DNA of 64,000 bases. It comes from Dama dama (lineage: Eukaryota > Chordata > Mammalia > Artiodactyla > Cervidae). Made by a program: the position numbers and the translations under genes. Under the pieces are notes generated by a model. The model saw nothing but the letters and a program-made list of their open reading frames with translations. It was not told where the DNA came from and made no database searches. Shown one piece after another: positions 11,641-21,990 of this stretch; the first letter of the stretch is position 1, and the number at the start of each line of letters is the position of its first letter. The stretch spans positions 57,440,001-57,504,000 of the forward strand of contig NC_083691.1 of the NCBI RefSeq assembly GCF_033118175.1. The letters run 5' to 3'.

Positions 11641-12887
11641 ACAACATGATAGACAAATAGTCTTTGGACAGGAACTAGCAACAGGAGAAAGATGTCTATT
11701 AAAATTTTGACTTGACTGCCCCCTAGTGTGCTTTGACATAATGACCAGGTGAAAGTATTTCTAAGTAAAATGTTAATATATGTACAGAAACTATAATTTC
11801 AAAAGTCAAACCCTCCTAACTAGAACACAAGCCCCAAAATTGTCTCAGAATAAACAAAGTCATCTGAAAGTGATCTGGGAACTCTTTCTGGGCTTCCTGG
11901 TAGCGTTCTGGTGGTGGTCTGGTGGCTGATTTCCTCTAGCTGGAGGTACATTCCAGACTGTATTTGGAAGCACTCTGTTCTACAGTTGGCATCAAATCAC
12001 ATGAAGTCTTTTCCCAAAATGATAAGAGAGCTCTCAGGTGGACTCCATAAACAAGGTGGGGGTCGTATTTCCTTGTGAGTTTAATGTGTGACAAAGGAGT
12101 TGCTTGCTAGCATCATTGACTACTAAAAACAACACATTCCACATCTATGAACACTGGTCTGACTCATGGGCCAGGGGACACGGAACCTGCCAGATTTGAG
12201 AGGGGCCAGAAAAGCAAAGGGCTCTGCAGTAGGTTTAGCCTATGGTGCAAGCAGCCCTGCCTCCTGGGCCAGTGAGGGCACAGAGAGCAGGTCAGAGACA
12301 TCAGCCATCAGGGCATAACTGACACTCAGGGAACACATGGGTGAACAGGAGTCAAATATGGATTTCTTTCTAAACCAAAGCTAAGATAGGGCATATTGTG
12401 GGTTTCAAGACAGTCAGTAAAATTAAATGAATTCTAACTGTATCAAGTATATTCTACAAAAACAAGGAAATAATATTCAAAGTCAGTAACAGAAAGCAAT
12501 CAGAAAAATCTTCAAGTATTTCGAAAATAAATAACAAACTGCTTTTCAAAAAGCTAGAGTCAAAGAAGAACCCAAAGAGAAAAGTAGAGCTCATTGTGAA
12601 TTGAAAAAAAATATTGTGTATCAAAACTTGTTGGAGGAAAGAAAGCTGAATTCATAGCAATAAACTTGTGTAATAGAGATGAATTGCAATCAATCACCTT
12701 AGCTACCACTCTGATGTACTAGTAAAATTTTTAAAAAGTTACAGTAAAGCACAAGGGTCTTTCATGAAGAGGGACGTGGCCATGCAGACTGTAACTCAGG
12801 TACAGTGACACAGGTGCAGCTTGTAGCACTAGAATCATCTCAGGGTGGGAAAAGGCATATTCCTAGCTTCAGATCTCCCACCCATCT
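11641..12887. other. Noncoding spacer block b, middle (unit A)
   Basis: Paralogous to 4880-5460 and 18850-19390 of the same unit. Contains a CTCF-like motif (separate entry). The rest is AT-rich spacer with no gene or recognised repeat. Confidence 0.65.
11716..11729 (-). promoter_or_regulatory. CTCF-like core motif, reverse orientation
   Basis: CTGCCCCCTAGTGT on the plus strand fits the reverse-complement CTCF consensus (SYGCCMYCTRSTGG) at 13 of 14 positions. It is identical in units B and C. The paralogous sites in blocks a (near 4889) and c (near 18851) are degraded. It points opposite to the motif at 2593. Confidence 0.45.
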
Positions 12888-13056
12888 TTTTGTCTGGGTT
12901 GTTTGTTTGTTTTTTGATATTGAGCTGCATGAGCTCTCTGTATATTTTGCAGATGAATCCCTTGTCGATTGCTTCATTTGCAAATGTTTTCTCCCATTCT
13001 GAGGGCTGGCTTTTTGCTTTGTTTATGGTTTCCTTTGCTGTGCAAAAGCTTTTTGA
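12888..13056 (-). mobile_element. L1 LINE fragment, inverted 5' part
   Basis: Contains antisense L1 ORF2 wording such as 'ctctgtatattttgcagatg' and 'tttgctgtgcaaaagctttt'. It abuts plus-strand L1 3'UTR at about 13057, a second 5'-inversion in this unit. Confidence 0.8.
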
Positions 13057-13610
13057 AAGTCAGACAGCAAAAGACAAATGTCATATGATGTCGCTTATAT
13101 GTAGAATCTTAAAAAATGGTACAACAGAACCTCTAGAACAGAAATAAAGTCACAGACATAGAAAACAAACTTATGATTACCAAGGGGAGAAGGAGAGGAG
13201 GGATAAACTGGGAGACTGGGGTTGCCATATACACACTAATATATGTAAAGTGCATGTTCAGTCGCTTCAGTTATGTCCGACTCTCTGCAACCGTGTGGAC
13301 TGTAGGCCTGCCAGGCTCCTCTGTCCATGGGGATTCTCCAGGCAAGATTACTGAAGTGGGTGGCCACACCCTCCTCCAGGGGATCTTCCCAACCCAGGGA
13401 TAGAACCCATTTATAAAGGAGGTAACTAGTAATAATTAGAACCCACTGTACAGCACAGGGAACTCTACTCAATACTCTGTAATGACCTATATGGGAAAAA
13501 AATAAAAAAGAATAGATTTATGTATACATATATGTAACTTATTCACTTTGCTGTATGGCAGAAACTAATAAAACATTGCACATCAACTATACTCCAATGA
13601 AAATTAAGTT
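13057..13610 (+). mobile_element. L1 LINE 3'UTR, split by a SINE
   Basis: Artiodactyl L1 3'UTR features in order: 'cttatatgtagaatct', 'cacagacatagaaaacaaac', 'tgtacagcacagggaactct', 'tcactttgctgta' and 'catcaactatactccaatg'. A SINE at 13255-13411 interrupts it. Confidence 0.88.
13255..13411 (-). mobile_element. BovA-type SINE nested in L1
   Basis: Antisense SINE from 'tgttcagtcgcttcagt' to 'ggatcttcccaacccaggga'. It lies inside the L1 3'UTR and therefore inserted later. Confidence 0.9.
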
Positions 13611-14435
13611 AAAAGAACGGCAAAAAGTGCACATTACTAGTTTCACAAGAGAAAATTTTGACAGTGGATAAGCATTTTGCGTAATTACTCAGTGAATTCA
13701 GTGATGAGGAAAGTCAAAGAGGATTTTTAGACAATGTTATTATGGTTCCTTACATATGTGAGCTCTGAGCTGCTCAAAGGCCAAAAACCACTGTAGTGCA
13801 GGCAACTTTGTATTCTCCAGTTGGTTAGTGAGAGTGATGATCTGCTGGTCAAGTCATGAAGCAAGTGCCTTGAAGGGATTAAGTGGCAGTGGGGATGTCA
13901 CAACCAGACTAGGGTGTCCTCCCGGCAACATGACTGAAATTCTGTGCAGCCATGAGGTCAGTTGGGAACCTAGTAGGTGCTCCTGGGAGACGCGGCAGCC
14001 TTAGCTTGGAGGGAATACAGAGTGTGAGCATCCTTCTGGGGAGAAAGATGGAGCTCAGGGAGGCTGTTCTAGTGATGCCTTGACCCCTGTTTACACAGAA
14101 GAGGCGCTCAGACATTTCCACCTGAGCCCAGCCTGGGGACAGATTATCCTCTGGGCACCGCTGCTGCTCCCGTCACCCTGAGCGTTGAGCCTCTGGAAAG
14201 CTTATGTTTGGGGCCATTTGCTGTGCAGGGTCCAGTGAGTGGCTGCTCACAGAGGTACGTGCAGTAGCCCCAGTTTCCACACTGGTGATTGTGGTAAAAC
14301 ATCAAGAGAATTTTGGATGGATGTGTGTCTCCATTGTGAATATGTACAGAAATACCACTGAAATTTGCCATTTGTTTCTGTGTGTCTTAGAAGCCTTGTA
14401 TATGGATGGTTCTGAGGGACTTTCTAGTTAAGTAT
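13611..14435. other. Noncoding spacer block b, right part (unit A)
   Basis: About 14095-14290 aligns with 5630-5850 and 19600-19830 (blocks a and c), including the 'ctgggcaccgctgctgctcc' and 'cagggtccagtgag' areas. No gene. This spacer leads directly to the V-A segment. Confidence 0.65.
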
Positions 14436-14660
14436 GGGCTTCTCAGATGGTGCTCGTGGTAAAGAACCAGCCTGCCAATGCAGGAGATGCAGGAGGTGGG
14501 AGTTCGACCCCTGGGTCAGGAAGATCCTCTGGAGGAGGGCTTAGCAACCCACTCCAGCATTCTTGCCTGGAGAATCCCATGGCCAGAAGAGCGTGGCAGG
14601 CTACAGTCAACAGAGTTGTACAAAGTCAGACACGACTGAAGCAACTTCCCATGCATACAC
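14436..14660 (+). mobile_element. Bov-tA/BovA SINE
   Basis: Sense copy from 'gggcttctcagatggtgctc' to 'gacacgactgaagcaac'. Shared with B. Confidence 0.9.
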
Positions 14661-14916
14661 ACTAATTAAGGATACAATTTTAATTGCAATCGCTATGGAA
14701 CCCATTATGCTGAAATAGAAAATCATGCCTAGTATGTCTTTTTCTTTAACCAGAGAGAGTATAATATTGTGCTAGCAATCTGGACAACTGCAAACAACTC
14801 ACTGCAAACTCTTCCCCTGAGATCGCCACCATCTTCCTCTTACACAGACTCAGAGCATCCGCTGTCAGTTCCCCAGAGAAGCTGCACTTTGAGCAGCTGA
14901 GCCACCCAGGCAGGGA

Positions 14917-14944
14917 GGTTTGTGCTCAGGGCTGCATCACTGTG
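14917..14944 (-). promoter_or_regulatory. V kappa recombination signal (12-RSS) of V-A, unit A
   Basis: On the minus strand a perfect heptamer CACAGTG (14938-14944) abuts the V exon, followed by a 12-base spacer and the nonamer GCACAAACC (14917-14925; 7 of 9 match to ACAAAAACC). A 12-bp spacer is what V kappa segments use to pair with the 23-RSS of J kappa. Confidence 0.95.
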
Positions 14945-15710
14945 GGAGGATCTTCTGTACCTTGACAACAGTAATAGACTCCAGCATCCTCAGCCTGCAG
15001 TCTGCTGATTGTCAGTGTGAAATCTGTCCCTGATCCACTGCCGGTGAACCTGTCTGGGACCCCAGTGATACAGTTGGAAACCTGATAGATCAGACCCTGT
15101 GGTGATTGGCCTGGTTTATGTTGAATCCAATTCAAATAAGTTTTTCCATCACTATGTACCAGACTCTGACTAGACTTGCAGGAGATGGAGGCCGTCTCTC
15201 CAGGGATGACAGACAGGGAGAGTGGAGTCTGGGTCAGCACAACATCCCCACTGGATCCTAAAGGAATGAAAGAGAATTAGGAAGATACAAATATTAGCAA
15301 CCATTTTTATTGTTTCCTTTTTCTGATTTACTTTAGCTCAAATATTAATACTACTTTGTATTACTCTCATTATCTGTAATCATACCACAAAATTGTACAA
15401 TCACAATAATGAATTTGATATCTGTGAAGTGTAGACAGACCTCTAAATATCCCCTTCATCACCCCCACTTCCCTGGTCACAGTCCTGACCTGAGCACAAG
15501 ACCTTCTTCCTTCTGGAACATTCCTCACTCTCATAGATCTAAGGTTCCCATGCCCATCTGCAGGACAAGGCACACACATCTAACAGAGAACACACGTGGA
15601 GAGCAGTGCTGCCCCCAGAGCTCACCCCCCATCCTCCTTCTCAACCCCTCTCCATCCTTACCTGGGACCCAGAGCAGGAGCAGCTCCAGGAGCTGAGCAG
15701 GGAACCACAT
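14945..15710 (-). CDS. IGKV2: Immunoglobulin kappa variable segment V-A (IGKV2-like), open
   Basis: Germline V segment encoding the light-chain variable domain after joining to J kappa. Leader exon 15662-15710 (49 nt) starts MWFPAQLLELLLLWVPG and ends in a GTAAGG donor. A 404-bp intron follows, then the V exon 14945-15257 after a TTTAG acceptor. The mature domain begins DVVLTQTPLS. The framework is intact: Cys23, Trp40 and Cys93 (counting from Asp1), an 11-residue CDR1 around QSLVHSDGKTY, and EDAGVYYC near the end. The long CDR1 and the leader fit the IGKV2 family. Two unpaired cysteines are odd: Cys59 (VSNCITG, after CDR2) and Cys94 right after the canonical one. It is open and has normal splice sites, promoter and RSS, so it looks rearrangeable; whether the extra cysteines allow folding is unknown. 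The intron is 120 bp longer than that of V-B. Confidence 0.94.
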
Positions 15711-15766
15711 GTTCAGCAGTGTGAACTGAGGAGTCCTGATAAGTCAGAGCAAGGCCAAGAGCTGAG

Positions 15767-15819
15767 CTTTTATCTCAGACTTGGAAGGGAAGGTCCTCCC
15801 TGAGGAACAACATGCAAAT
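15767..15819 (-). promoter_or_regulatory. V kappa promoter: octamer and TATA-like box (V-A, unit A)
   Basis: On the coding strand the kappa octamer ATTTGCAT occupies 15812-15819, about 100 bp upstream of the ATG at 15710, and a TATA-like GATAAAAG lies at 15767-15774. This octamer orientation is the one normal for kappa V promoters and would bind Oct-1/Oct-2 in B cells. Confidence 0.9.
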
Positions 15820-17143
15820 CCCCTGGTGGGGGCAGAGGTGTGGACAGAGCCAGGGGGAGGTGGGAGGGGTCAACTTTCAGCAAAGTGAAATAAAGGTCTT
15901 CTGTGTTGAGATGTAAACCAATGGCTACAGTCTATACTGCTTGGAGCAGTGGGATGAAGAATCTCACTGTGAAAGTGCAGATTGTTTGCAGAACCCAGTG
16001 CACATGGGCCATGACTTTAAGAAAGCAACGGGGAGCCTACTTGTGGACATGTATGTTCAGGGTTAGTATCTGGGAGGGAATGTCCATCTCACTCTGATTT
16101 TTCACAACTGATCTAGATAGGAGAACAACTTCTTCCCCACTAGTACTGACCCTCAGAATTTCCTCCAAAGAATATCATGAAGCTGAGCTGCTTCAAGAAC
16201 TGTTACATCATTGCAGTTCCCAAGTTACCTGTTTAGGAATGTTAGAATCAGCTGTTAGAATTGATCCTGGCAACAAGTGAATTAACGTTCAAGGAATACT
16301 CAAGTCAAAAGAAATTGCCAAGGAGAAAAATAATATATATGTTGGTCAGAGAGTTAATAGCTCAGTTTAAGACAATAAGAATTTGATGAGACTTTTATGC
16401 CTAAATCAGTGATATGAAATAACTGAAACTCAGTTTTTTCTATCTGGTGCATGTTCTACCGTAATTCTATCTGTGTCTCTGTCTCTCTTGTCTTTGTCTC
16501 TCTGTCTCTGTCTGTCTGTCTCTCTTTCTCCCTCTCTCTATATATATAGAAAACAGCTTAGTCAAAGGAGTTTTTGAGAAAAATATTCACTTGAGATGGA
16601 GGACAGTATGAAAAAAGTGTGACTTTGTGTTTTTTTCTGAGTGGTGCTTAGAAAAACTCCTCCTCTGCAGACTCATGTAGAATCAGGTGCTATAGGATTC
16701 CCTGGGTCCCTCAGCTCTGTGTGAGGACCTGAGACTCTCAATCTCTGTGTGCTGGAAGCTACAGCCATGAGTCTACATGTCCAAAGGAGGTGCTGTTTGT
16801 GAGAATTCGTGAGGAGAGCAATGACTGGATCCTTTATTTGAATGTCTCAGGGTGGCCTGTGTCTATCACTGACACATTCCTTGGCTTTTACTTCTGCATG
16901 GTCCCCGTGGAACAGGACTCTGGGCCACTAGTGCTCGGAGGACAGTCTGTCACAGCAGCGTCCTTAGGTAGACAAACAGGACCATTGTCCTGTGTCAGCC
17001 TGACGCAGGTCATGTTGAACTGAACAGTTCCGGAAAAATAGTGCCAATATCAAATTCTCTTTGTCCTGAAAACAGAATCTTGAAAATTGTAAAAGTAGAC
17101 TTTGCTGTCTTTTTAAAATTGGATAATTTAAACCCAAGGCATA
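15820..17143. other. Upstream flank of V-A and start of block c (unit A)
   Basis: No gene seen. The first part aligns with the upstream flank of V-B (24880-25140), showing V-A and V-B are paralogues including flanks. From about 15925 on, the stretch is almost identical to 41650 onward in unit B. From 16550 it aligns with block a (220-470). Confidence 0.7.
16469..16549. repeat. (TC/TG)n-rich tract ending in a short AT run
   Basis: Polypyrimidine repeat of tctg/tctc units followed by 'tatatatata'. The same tract lies upstream of V-B (25628) and in unit B (42192, 52009), so it marks a repeated position in every cassette. Confidence 0.9.
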
Positions 17144-17272
17144 CATGCTAAGTCACTTCAGTCTTGTCCAACTCTTTGCAACACTATGGACTCTAGCCCA
17201 CCAGGTTCTTCTGTCCATGGGATTTCCCAGGCAAGAAAACTGGAATGGGTTGCCATGCCTTTCTCCAGGGGA
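17144..17272 (-). mobile_element. BovA-type SINE fragment
   Basis: Antisense monomer from 'catgctaagtcacttcagtc' to 'ttctccaggggaa'. Confidence 0.88.
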
Positions 17273-20250
17273 ATTTAAACCCAAAGACAGGCTTAATTGA
17301 CTATGAAGACAAAGTAACTAATACAACACTCTGTAAGATTCCACAATAATGCTTGGTCTGCATATTCTCTTGGAAACTTTCAAGAATAAAATTTTGACAA
17401 TGTTGAAACGATAACTGACCAAAACAATGTTCATCTTTAAACTCTGAACTTTCTGGACTAATCTCATCTGCTGAGAAAATCGTGGTGTTGAGTTGCTTGC
17501 AGAATGACATATGCTCCATATTTCACTAGTCACACTATTAGTTATGCTTTAATCTTATTCCATTTCCTTAAGCTTTCACTTTCTTTGACCTGGTCTTTTT
17601 CAGAAGGATTCTGGGTCTTCTATCTGGCTCTGAAGATATCAAGACAACGGGGATTTCTAGTATGGGCTAAACACAGGACACTGGTGTGCTGAGAATTCCA
17701 GCACTTTATCTAACCACGTAGTAAAGAAATTAAAAGAAATTCTTATAGTTTTGAAAAAGGGACATTTAAGACCCTGTGGAAAAAACATCAAATGATGTAA
17801 ACTGATACCTGAAGGCAGTTAAATTCTCTGTAATCACTTCTTTCCCTCCCTTGTTAACACAGATGGAAAGATTAGAGCAGGAAAAACCCAGGGGTGAATG
17901 AAGTATTTAGTGGCCATTCCTCATATTATAATGAAAATACACTGCCTGCATCAGTATGTGAGAATGGTGATTTTCTGCCTTTAGGAAGTATTGGGCCCAC
18001 GGGAGTGAATTGCACATTACTTAGTCACTTTTGACCAGAAGCCATGGATCATTCAAAGTCCAAATGCTCTTTGGAGCATCTTTCTGTGCTTCCAGAAATT
18101 TGCATATTGACTCTTCTAAAGCAGGGACCTGATCAGAGAATAATGGTCAGATATGGAAAATAAGTACATGAATGAAAAAGAAAATAAAATGATCCCATTA
18201 CAAACACGCATCCTGGTCAATTAGAAACATTTTCAATTCCACAGATTGGCTCTTCTCCTGGAATTCTCATAGACTTATGTTAAATATAAAGCTGATTGTT
18301 AGAATGTTGAAAATCCATTATTGAAGGGAATCACACTAAAACAGTTTATTATTTTATTACTATGAAGAGGAATTGGGTCTCATGCTTTTGGTGATGATAA
18401 AGTGTATAAATACAAAGATAAGAAACCTTTGATTCTATTACAGAAAAGAAAGCAAATAATTTGTGGTCACAACAACCCTGTTTGTACCCCTAAACCGGCA
18501 GCATCTTTTTGTTTGGAATTGAATAATAATGTTTCAAGAGTGAGTAAAATCATTTGTCTTCGTATAATCGAAACTTCTAGTGTTGGTCATAACCAGAGTT
18601 TACTACACTCAGACCATGTAGGAAGGAAAAAAAGACAGAATGAAAAACCTGTTGCAACATGTGTCTCTGTTAACATTTGCAGGGAAAAACGAGAACACAG
18701 TGATATTGGAGAGAGAGAGAAGGAGAGAAGAGGCATAATATGAACGACCATCCTCCTCACACCCAGATCTTCAAGGGGTGAGCAAATAAAAACTTAAGAC
18801 CAAAACTTGCAGCAGGATAGACATGTGTATATACTGGGACTTTGACCTGACTGTCCCTAGCATGTTTTGAGATAAGGACCAGGTGAAAGTAGGTACAAAT
18901 ACAGATAGAATTTTCCCACTCAAGTGCTAGTTCAGAAGTTGTGTCAAGAGAAATGGCTTGGGAACTCTTTCTGGGCTGCCTGATGGCATTCTGGTTGTTG
19001 TCTGGTGGCTGATTTCCCTTAGTTGAGGTGCTGTCCAAATGACACTTCAGGGCACAAAACTAGGTACCAAATTGCAGGAAAATATTTCCCCCAGTCGTTA
19101 GAGAGTTCTCACATTGCTCCCTAAGCGGGTTGTAGATGCACATTCCCTTTCAGGGTGCTGAATGTTTGTCTTTCTCTTAATGAAAATAATTTCCAGACAG
19201 CTTCTCTGGTTCTGGACACAGCATAATCCACATGCAGGAGGGCTGGTCTGGCTCCTGGACCAGGTGACATGGGATCTTCCAGATCTGAGTGGGGTCAGAA
19301 AAGCAAACTGCTCTCTGCAGCCTGCGGTGCCAGCAGCCCTCCACGCGGTCCTGGAAAACACAGAAGACTTGATTGAAGACATCAATCATCTGGATATGTT
19401 GACACTTAGAACACTGAGGAACAATGATAAAATGATTCCAAACCCGCCTACTTCAAAATACAACAGGGAGCTTAATGGATGCTCCAGGGGGAACATGGCA
19501 GCCATTTCCTGGAGCGATGGTGGAGCATGAGCTCCATTAGTGGGGAGGAAGATGGAGGTTCTGGCAGGGCTGTTCTGGGGGAACTCTGACCCCTATTTAC
19601 ACAGAAGAGGGCCCAGTGACTGTGACTGAGGCTTCCATGTGGCCTCCTCCTCAAGGCCCTACACTCATATCCGTCTCAGCCCAGCCTGGTGTCAGACTGT
19701 CTTCTGCTCACTGCAGCTACTCCTGCCACCCTAGGGCTGAGCCTCATTGGGAAGATTCCATTTGGATCCTTATATTCTGCGTGGCCCAGGGAATGTCCTG
19801 CTCACAGATGTGTGTGCAGTGTCTCCAGGCTCCTCACTGCTGATTCAAATGAGAAATCAATAGACTCTTGAATAGAAACATGTCCTCTCCTTGAACATGT
19901 GATGAACATGTGTACACCCTGAATACTTGTGTTTCTTCATATGTGTTTCAAATCCATGAATATGAAACACTTATTTCTAGATAAAATATAATTTTGTTGA
20001 TAGTAATTTTCAAGATAATAATACAATTTTAATAGCATTTGCTGTGTAACCTCAAGCTGGAAAGGAAATCATCTTTAGTAAGTTTTATTCCTTTAACCAG
20101 CAACAGGATTATATTGCTCAGGGGGATTTGGAATTAGTTGATGCCATTCATACGCTGTCAGAATATGTAACTAGCATATCCATTATTAGTTGGGAAATGT
20201 TTCAGAGCATTTAAAAACTGGGATCTATTTGAAGTACTCATTTTCTACCA
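17273..20250. other. Noncoding spacer block c (unit A)
   Basis: No gene seen. Parallels block a in order over several kilobases (for example 17940-18130 with 3730-3900, 19195-19390 with 5247-5460, and 20010-20240 with 6010-6240). A 113-residue plus-strand frame at 18402-18743 is identical in unit B, but it has no known domain and sits in a stretch that is near-identical overall, so it is not evidence of coding. A GA-rich run lies at about 18703-18729. Confidence 0.65.
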
Positions 20251-20369
20251 GGGAAGAATCTGCCTGCAATGCAGGAGACCCTGTTTTGATTCCTGGGTTG
20301 GGGAAACCCCCTGGAGAAGGGATAGGCTACCCACTCCAGTATTCTTGGGTTTCCCTGGTGGTCAGACAA
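20251..20369 (+). mobile_element. Bov-tA SINE fragment
   Basis: Sense 'aatctgcctgcaatgcagga' through 'cactccagtattcttg', followed by the start of a second copy ('tttccctggtggtcagac'). Confidence 0.8.
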
Positions 20370-20374
20370 TAAAA

Positions 20375-20690
20375 ATGATGTCCACTGAGGCAATGATGCC
20401 ATCCAGCCATCTTTCAACTCCTTGTCCTCCTGCCCTCAGTCTTTTCCAGCATCAGGTTCTTTTCCAAAGAGCTGGCTATTTGCATCAGGTGGCCATGGTA
20501 CTAGAGCTTAAACTTCATCACCAATCCTTCCAATGAATACTCAGGATTGATTTCCTTTAGGATGGACTGGCTTGATCTCCTTGCTGTCCAAGGGACTCTT
20601 AAGAGTCTTCTCCAGCACCACAGTTCAAAAGCATGAATTCTTCAGCACTCAGCCTTCTTTATGATCCTACTCTCATATTCGTGCATCATA
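20375..20690 (-). mobile_element. BovB (RTE) LINE fragment
   Basis: Antisense BovB sequence, recognised from 'cttgctgtccaagggactct', 'agagtcttctccagcaccac' and 'aaaagcatgaattcttc'. Unit B has the same fragment. Confidence 0.85.
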
Positions 20691-21693
20691 TTACACTTTG
20701 ATTTAAGAATGCTGAGTTTCCCTCTCTATGTGCTGATTTTTCTTCTTGATTAAATATTTGTTTAAAGACTCTGGGTTTGTTCTTTTTCATTTTAATTGTG
20801 ATATGAAAAAACATACCGGAAGAACGGGCAAATATGTTAAGTATACAACACATGAAAGTTTACATATATCACTATCTGGATAAAATATCAAATATGTCAT
20901 ATCCTACAGATGCCTGACTCTTGCACTTTGAAAACCACTGACAATTCCAACCAAGAACACGGGCATTCTGAAAGTTAGGGAAGAAGATGTCTACCTTCAG
21001 GGAAACCTGAGGTCCTGGTAGTCTAGGACAGAAGCAGGAGCTGAGATGCAGGGAGCAGAGAAAAGGCATGAGGATGATTCAAAGCCAGGAAATTCTAGAA
21101 CAGATTTAGTTGAACAAACTTAGAAGCTGTGACTACATGAAGTTCAAATTTCATCATGGTATTCTGTCTCTAAGATGAGGATAATTTTCAGATTTTAAGA
21201 GAATATACATCAGGATGATTAAGATTTTCCAGACTAGGATTTTCTGCCAGAGAGACTGAGGGAAAGATAGTTTTCTCAGAACCACTGAGAAAGTCACTCC
21301 CTGGGGACCCAACCCTGTCTGTGAGCAAGTGTCTGAGTCTGGCAGGTACATCAGTGTGGGGAAGGTCTGTGCTCCAGGGGACTGGAGAGCAGGTGGTCGG
21401 TCCTTCAAACTTAGAAATGCTGAGAGCTGAGCGAGAGTCAGCATGGAGCCGTCTGGGAGGATCTCTGCCAGTGGCTCAGACCCTGGGGAGTTCACGACAG
21501 GAACTCCTGGGCTATGGACCTGAGGGTGTTCCCACCGCCTTCCAGGGCTCCCCACCATTTCCTCCTCCCCCAGTTTGTGCTCCACTGAGAGGAACAGCTG
21601 CTCTGACCCCGATTTCCTGGGGGAAGCAGCTGCTCAGCTGAGCACAAGGGCTGAGCCCATGAGGGAGGGGTATGTTTAGGGCCATGACATGTG
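20691..21693. other. Spacer downstream of the IGKV relic (unit A)
   Basis: Unique-looking spacer shared with unit B. A minus-strand open frame at 21154-21585 shows no recognisable domain. Its right end, near 21560-21660, may belong to the 3' flank of the decayed V segment. Confidence 0.5.
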
Positions 21694-21990
21694 TGGGTCT
21701 CAGTGAGGGTTCTGGGCACAGAAGTCACGTGCAGGGACCCCACCCTGGTGAGTGTGAGTGTGAATCTGTCCTAGACCCACAGTCACTGAGCCAGGCTGGG
21801 ACCCCAGGAGCCTGGGGAGCCCCTGTGATCAGTGGTTGAGGAGAGTGTATCGTTTGTGCCGGAAGCATGGTGGGCAGGTGTGTCCATTACTCTGAATGAC
21901 ATGAGATGGCCTTCAGGAGATGGAGACGCTCCCTCCATGGCCACAGGCCAGAGGGAGGAGATGGAGTCAGCACAGCAGCCCCACGGAAAA
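21694..21990 (-). pseudogene. Decayed IGKV pseudogene (unit A)
   Basis: On the minus strand a TTCCCCAG acceptor precedes AAVLT-like codons, then a stretch reading SVSIS-stop-RPS, then QSNGHT, matching FR1-CDR1 of an IGKV2-type domain with the first cysteine codon turned into a stop. After frameshifts the segment GVPAWLSDCGSRTDFTLTL gives FR3. The end is degraded, but a heptamer-like CACATGT, an 11-base spacer and a nonamer-like ACATACCCC follow (21667-21693). No leader exon was found upstream. The unit B copy also carries an FR3-like stretch and shares the broken reading frame, so the decay predates the duplication. Confidence 0.82.

Noticed and set aside
18402..18743. 113-codon plus-strand frame, identical in units A and B
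   Set aside because: The surrounding noncoding sequence is equally identical, there is no recognisable domain, promoter or splice signal, and no sign of codon-level constraint.
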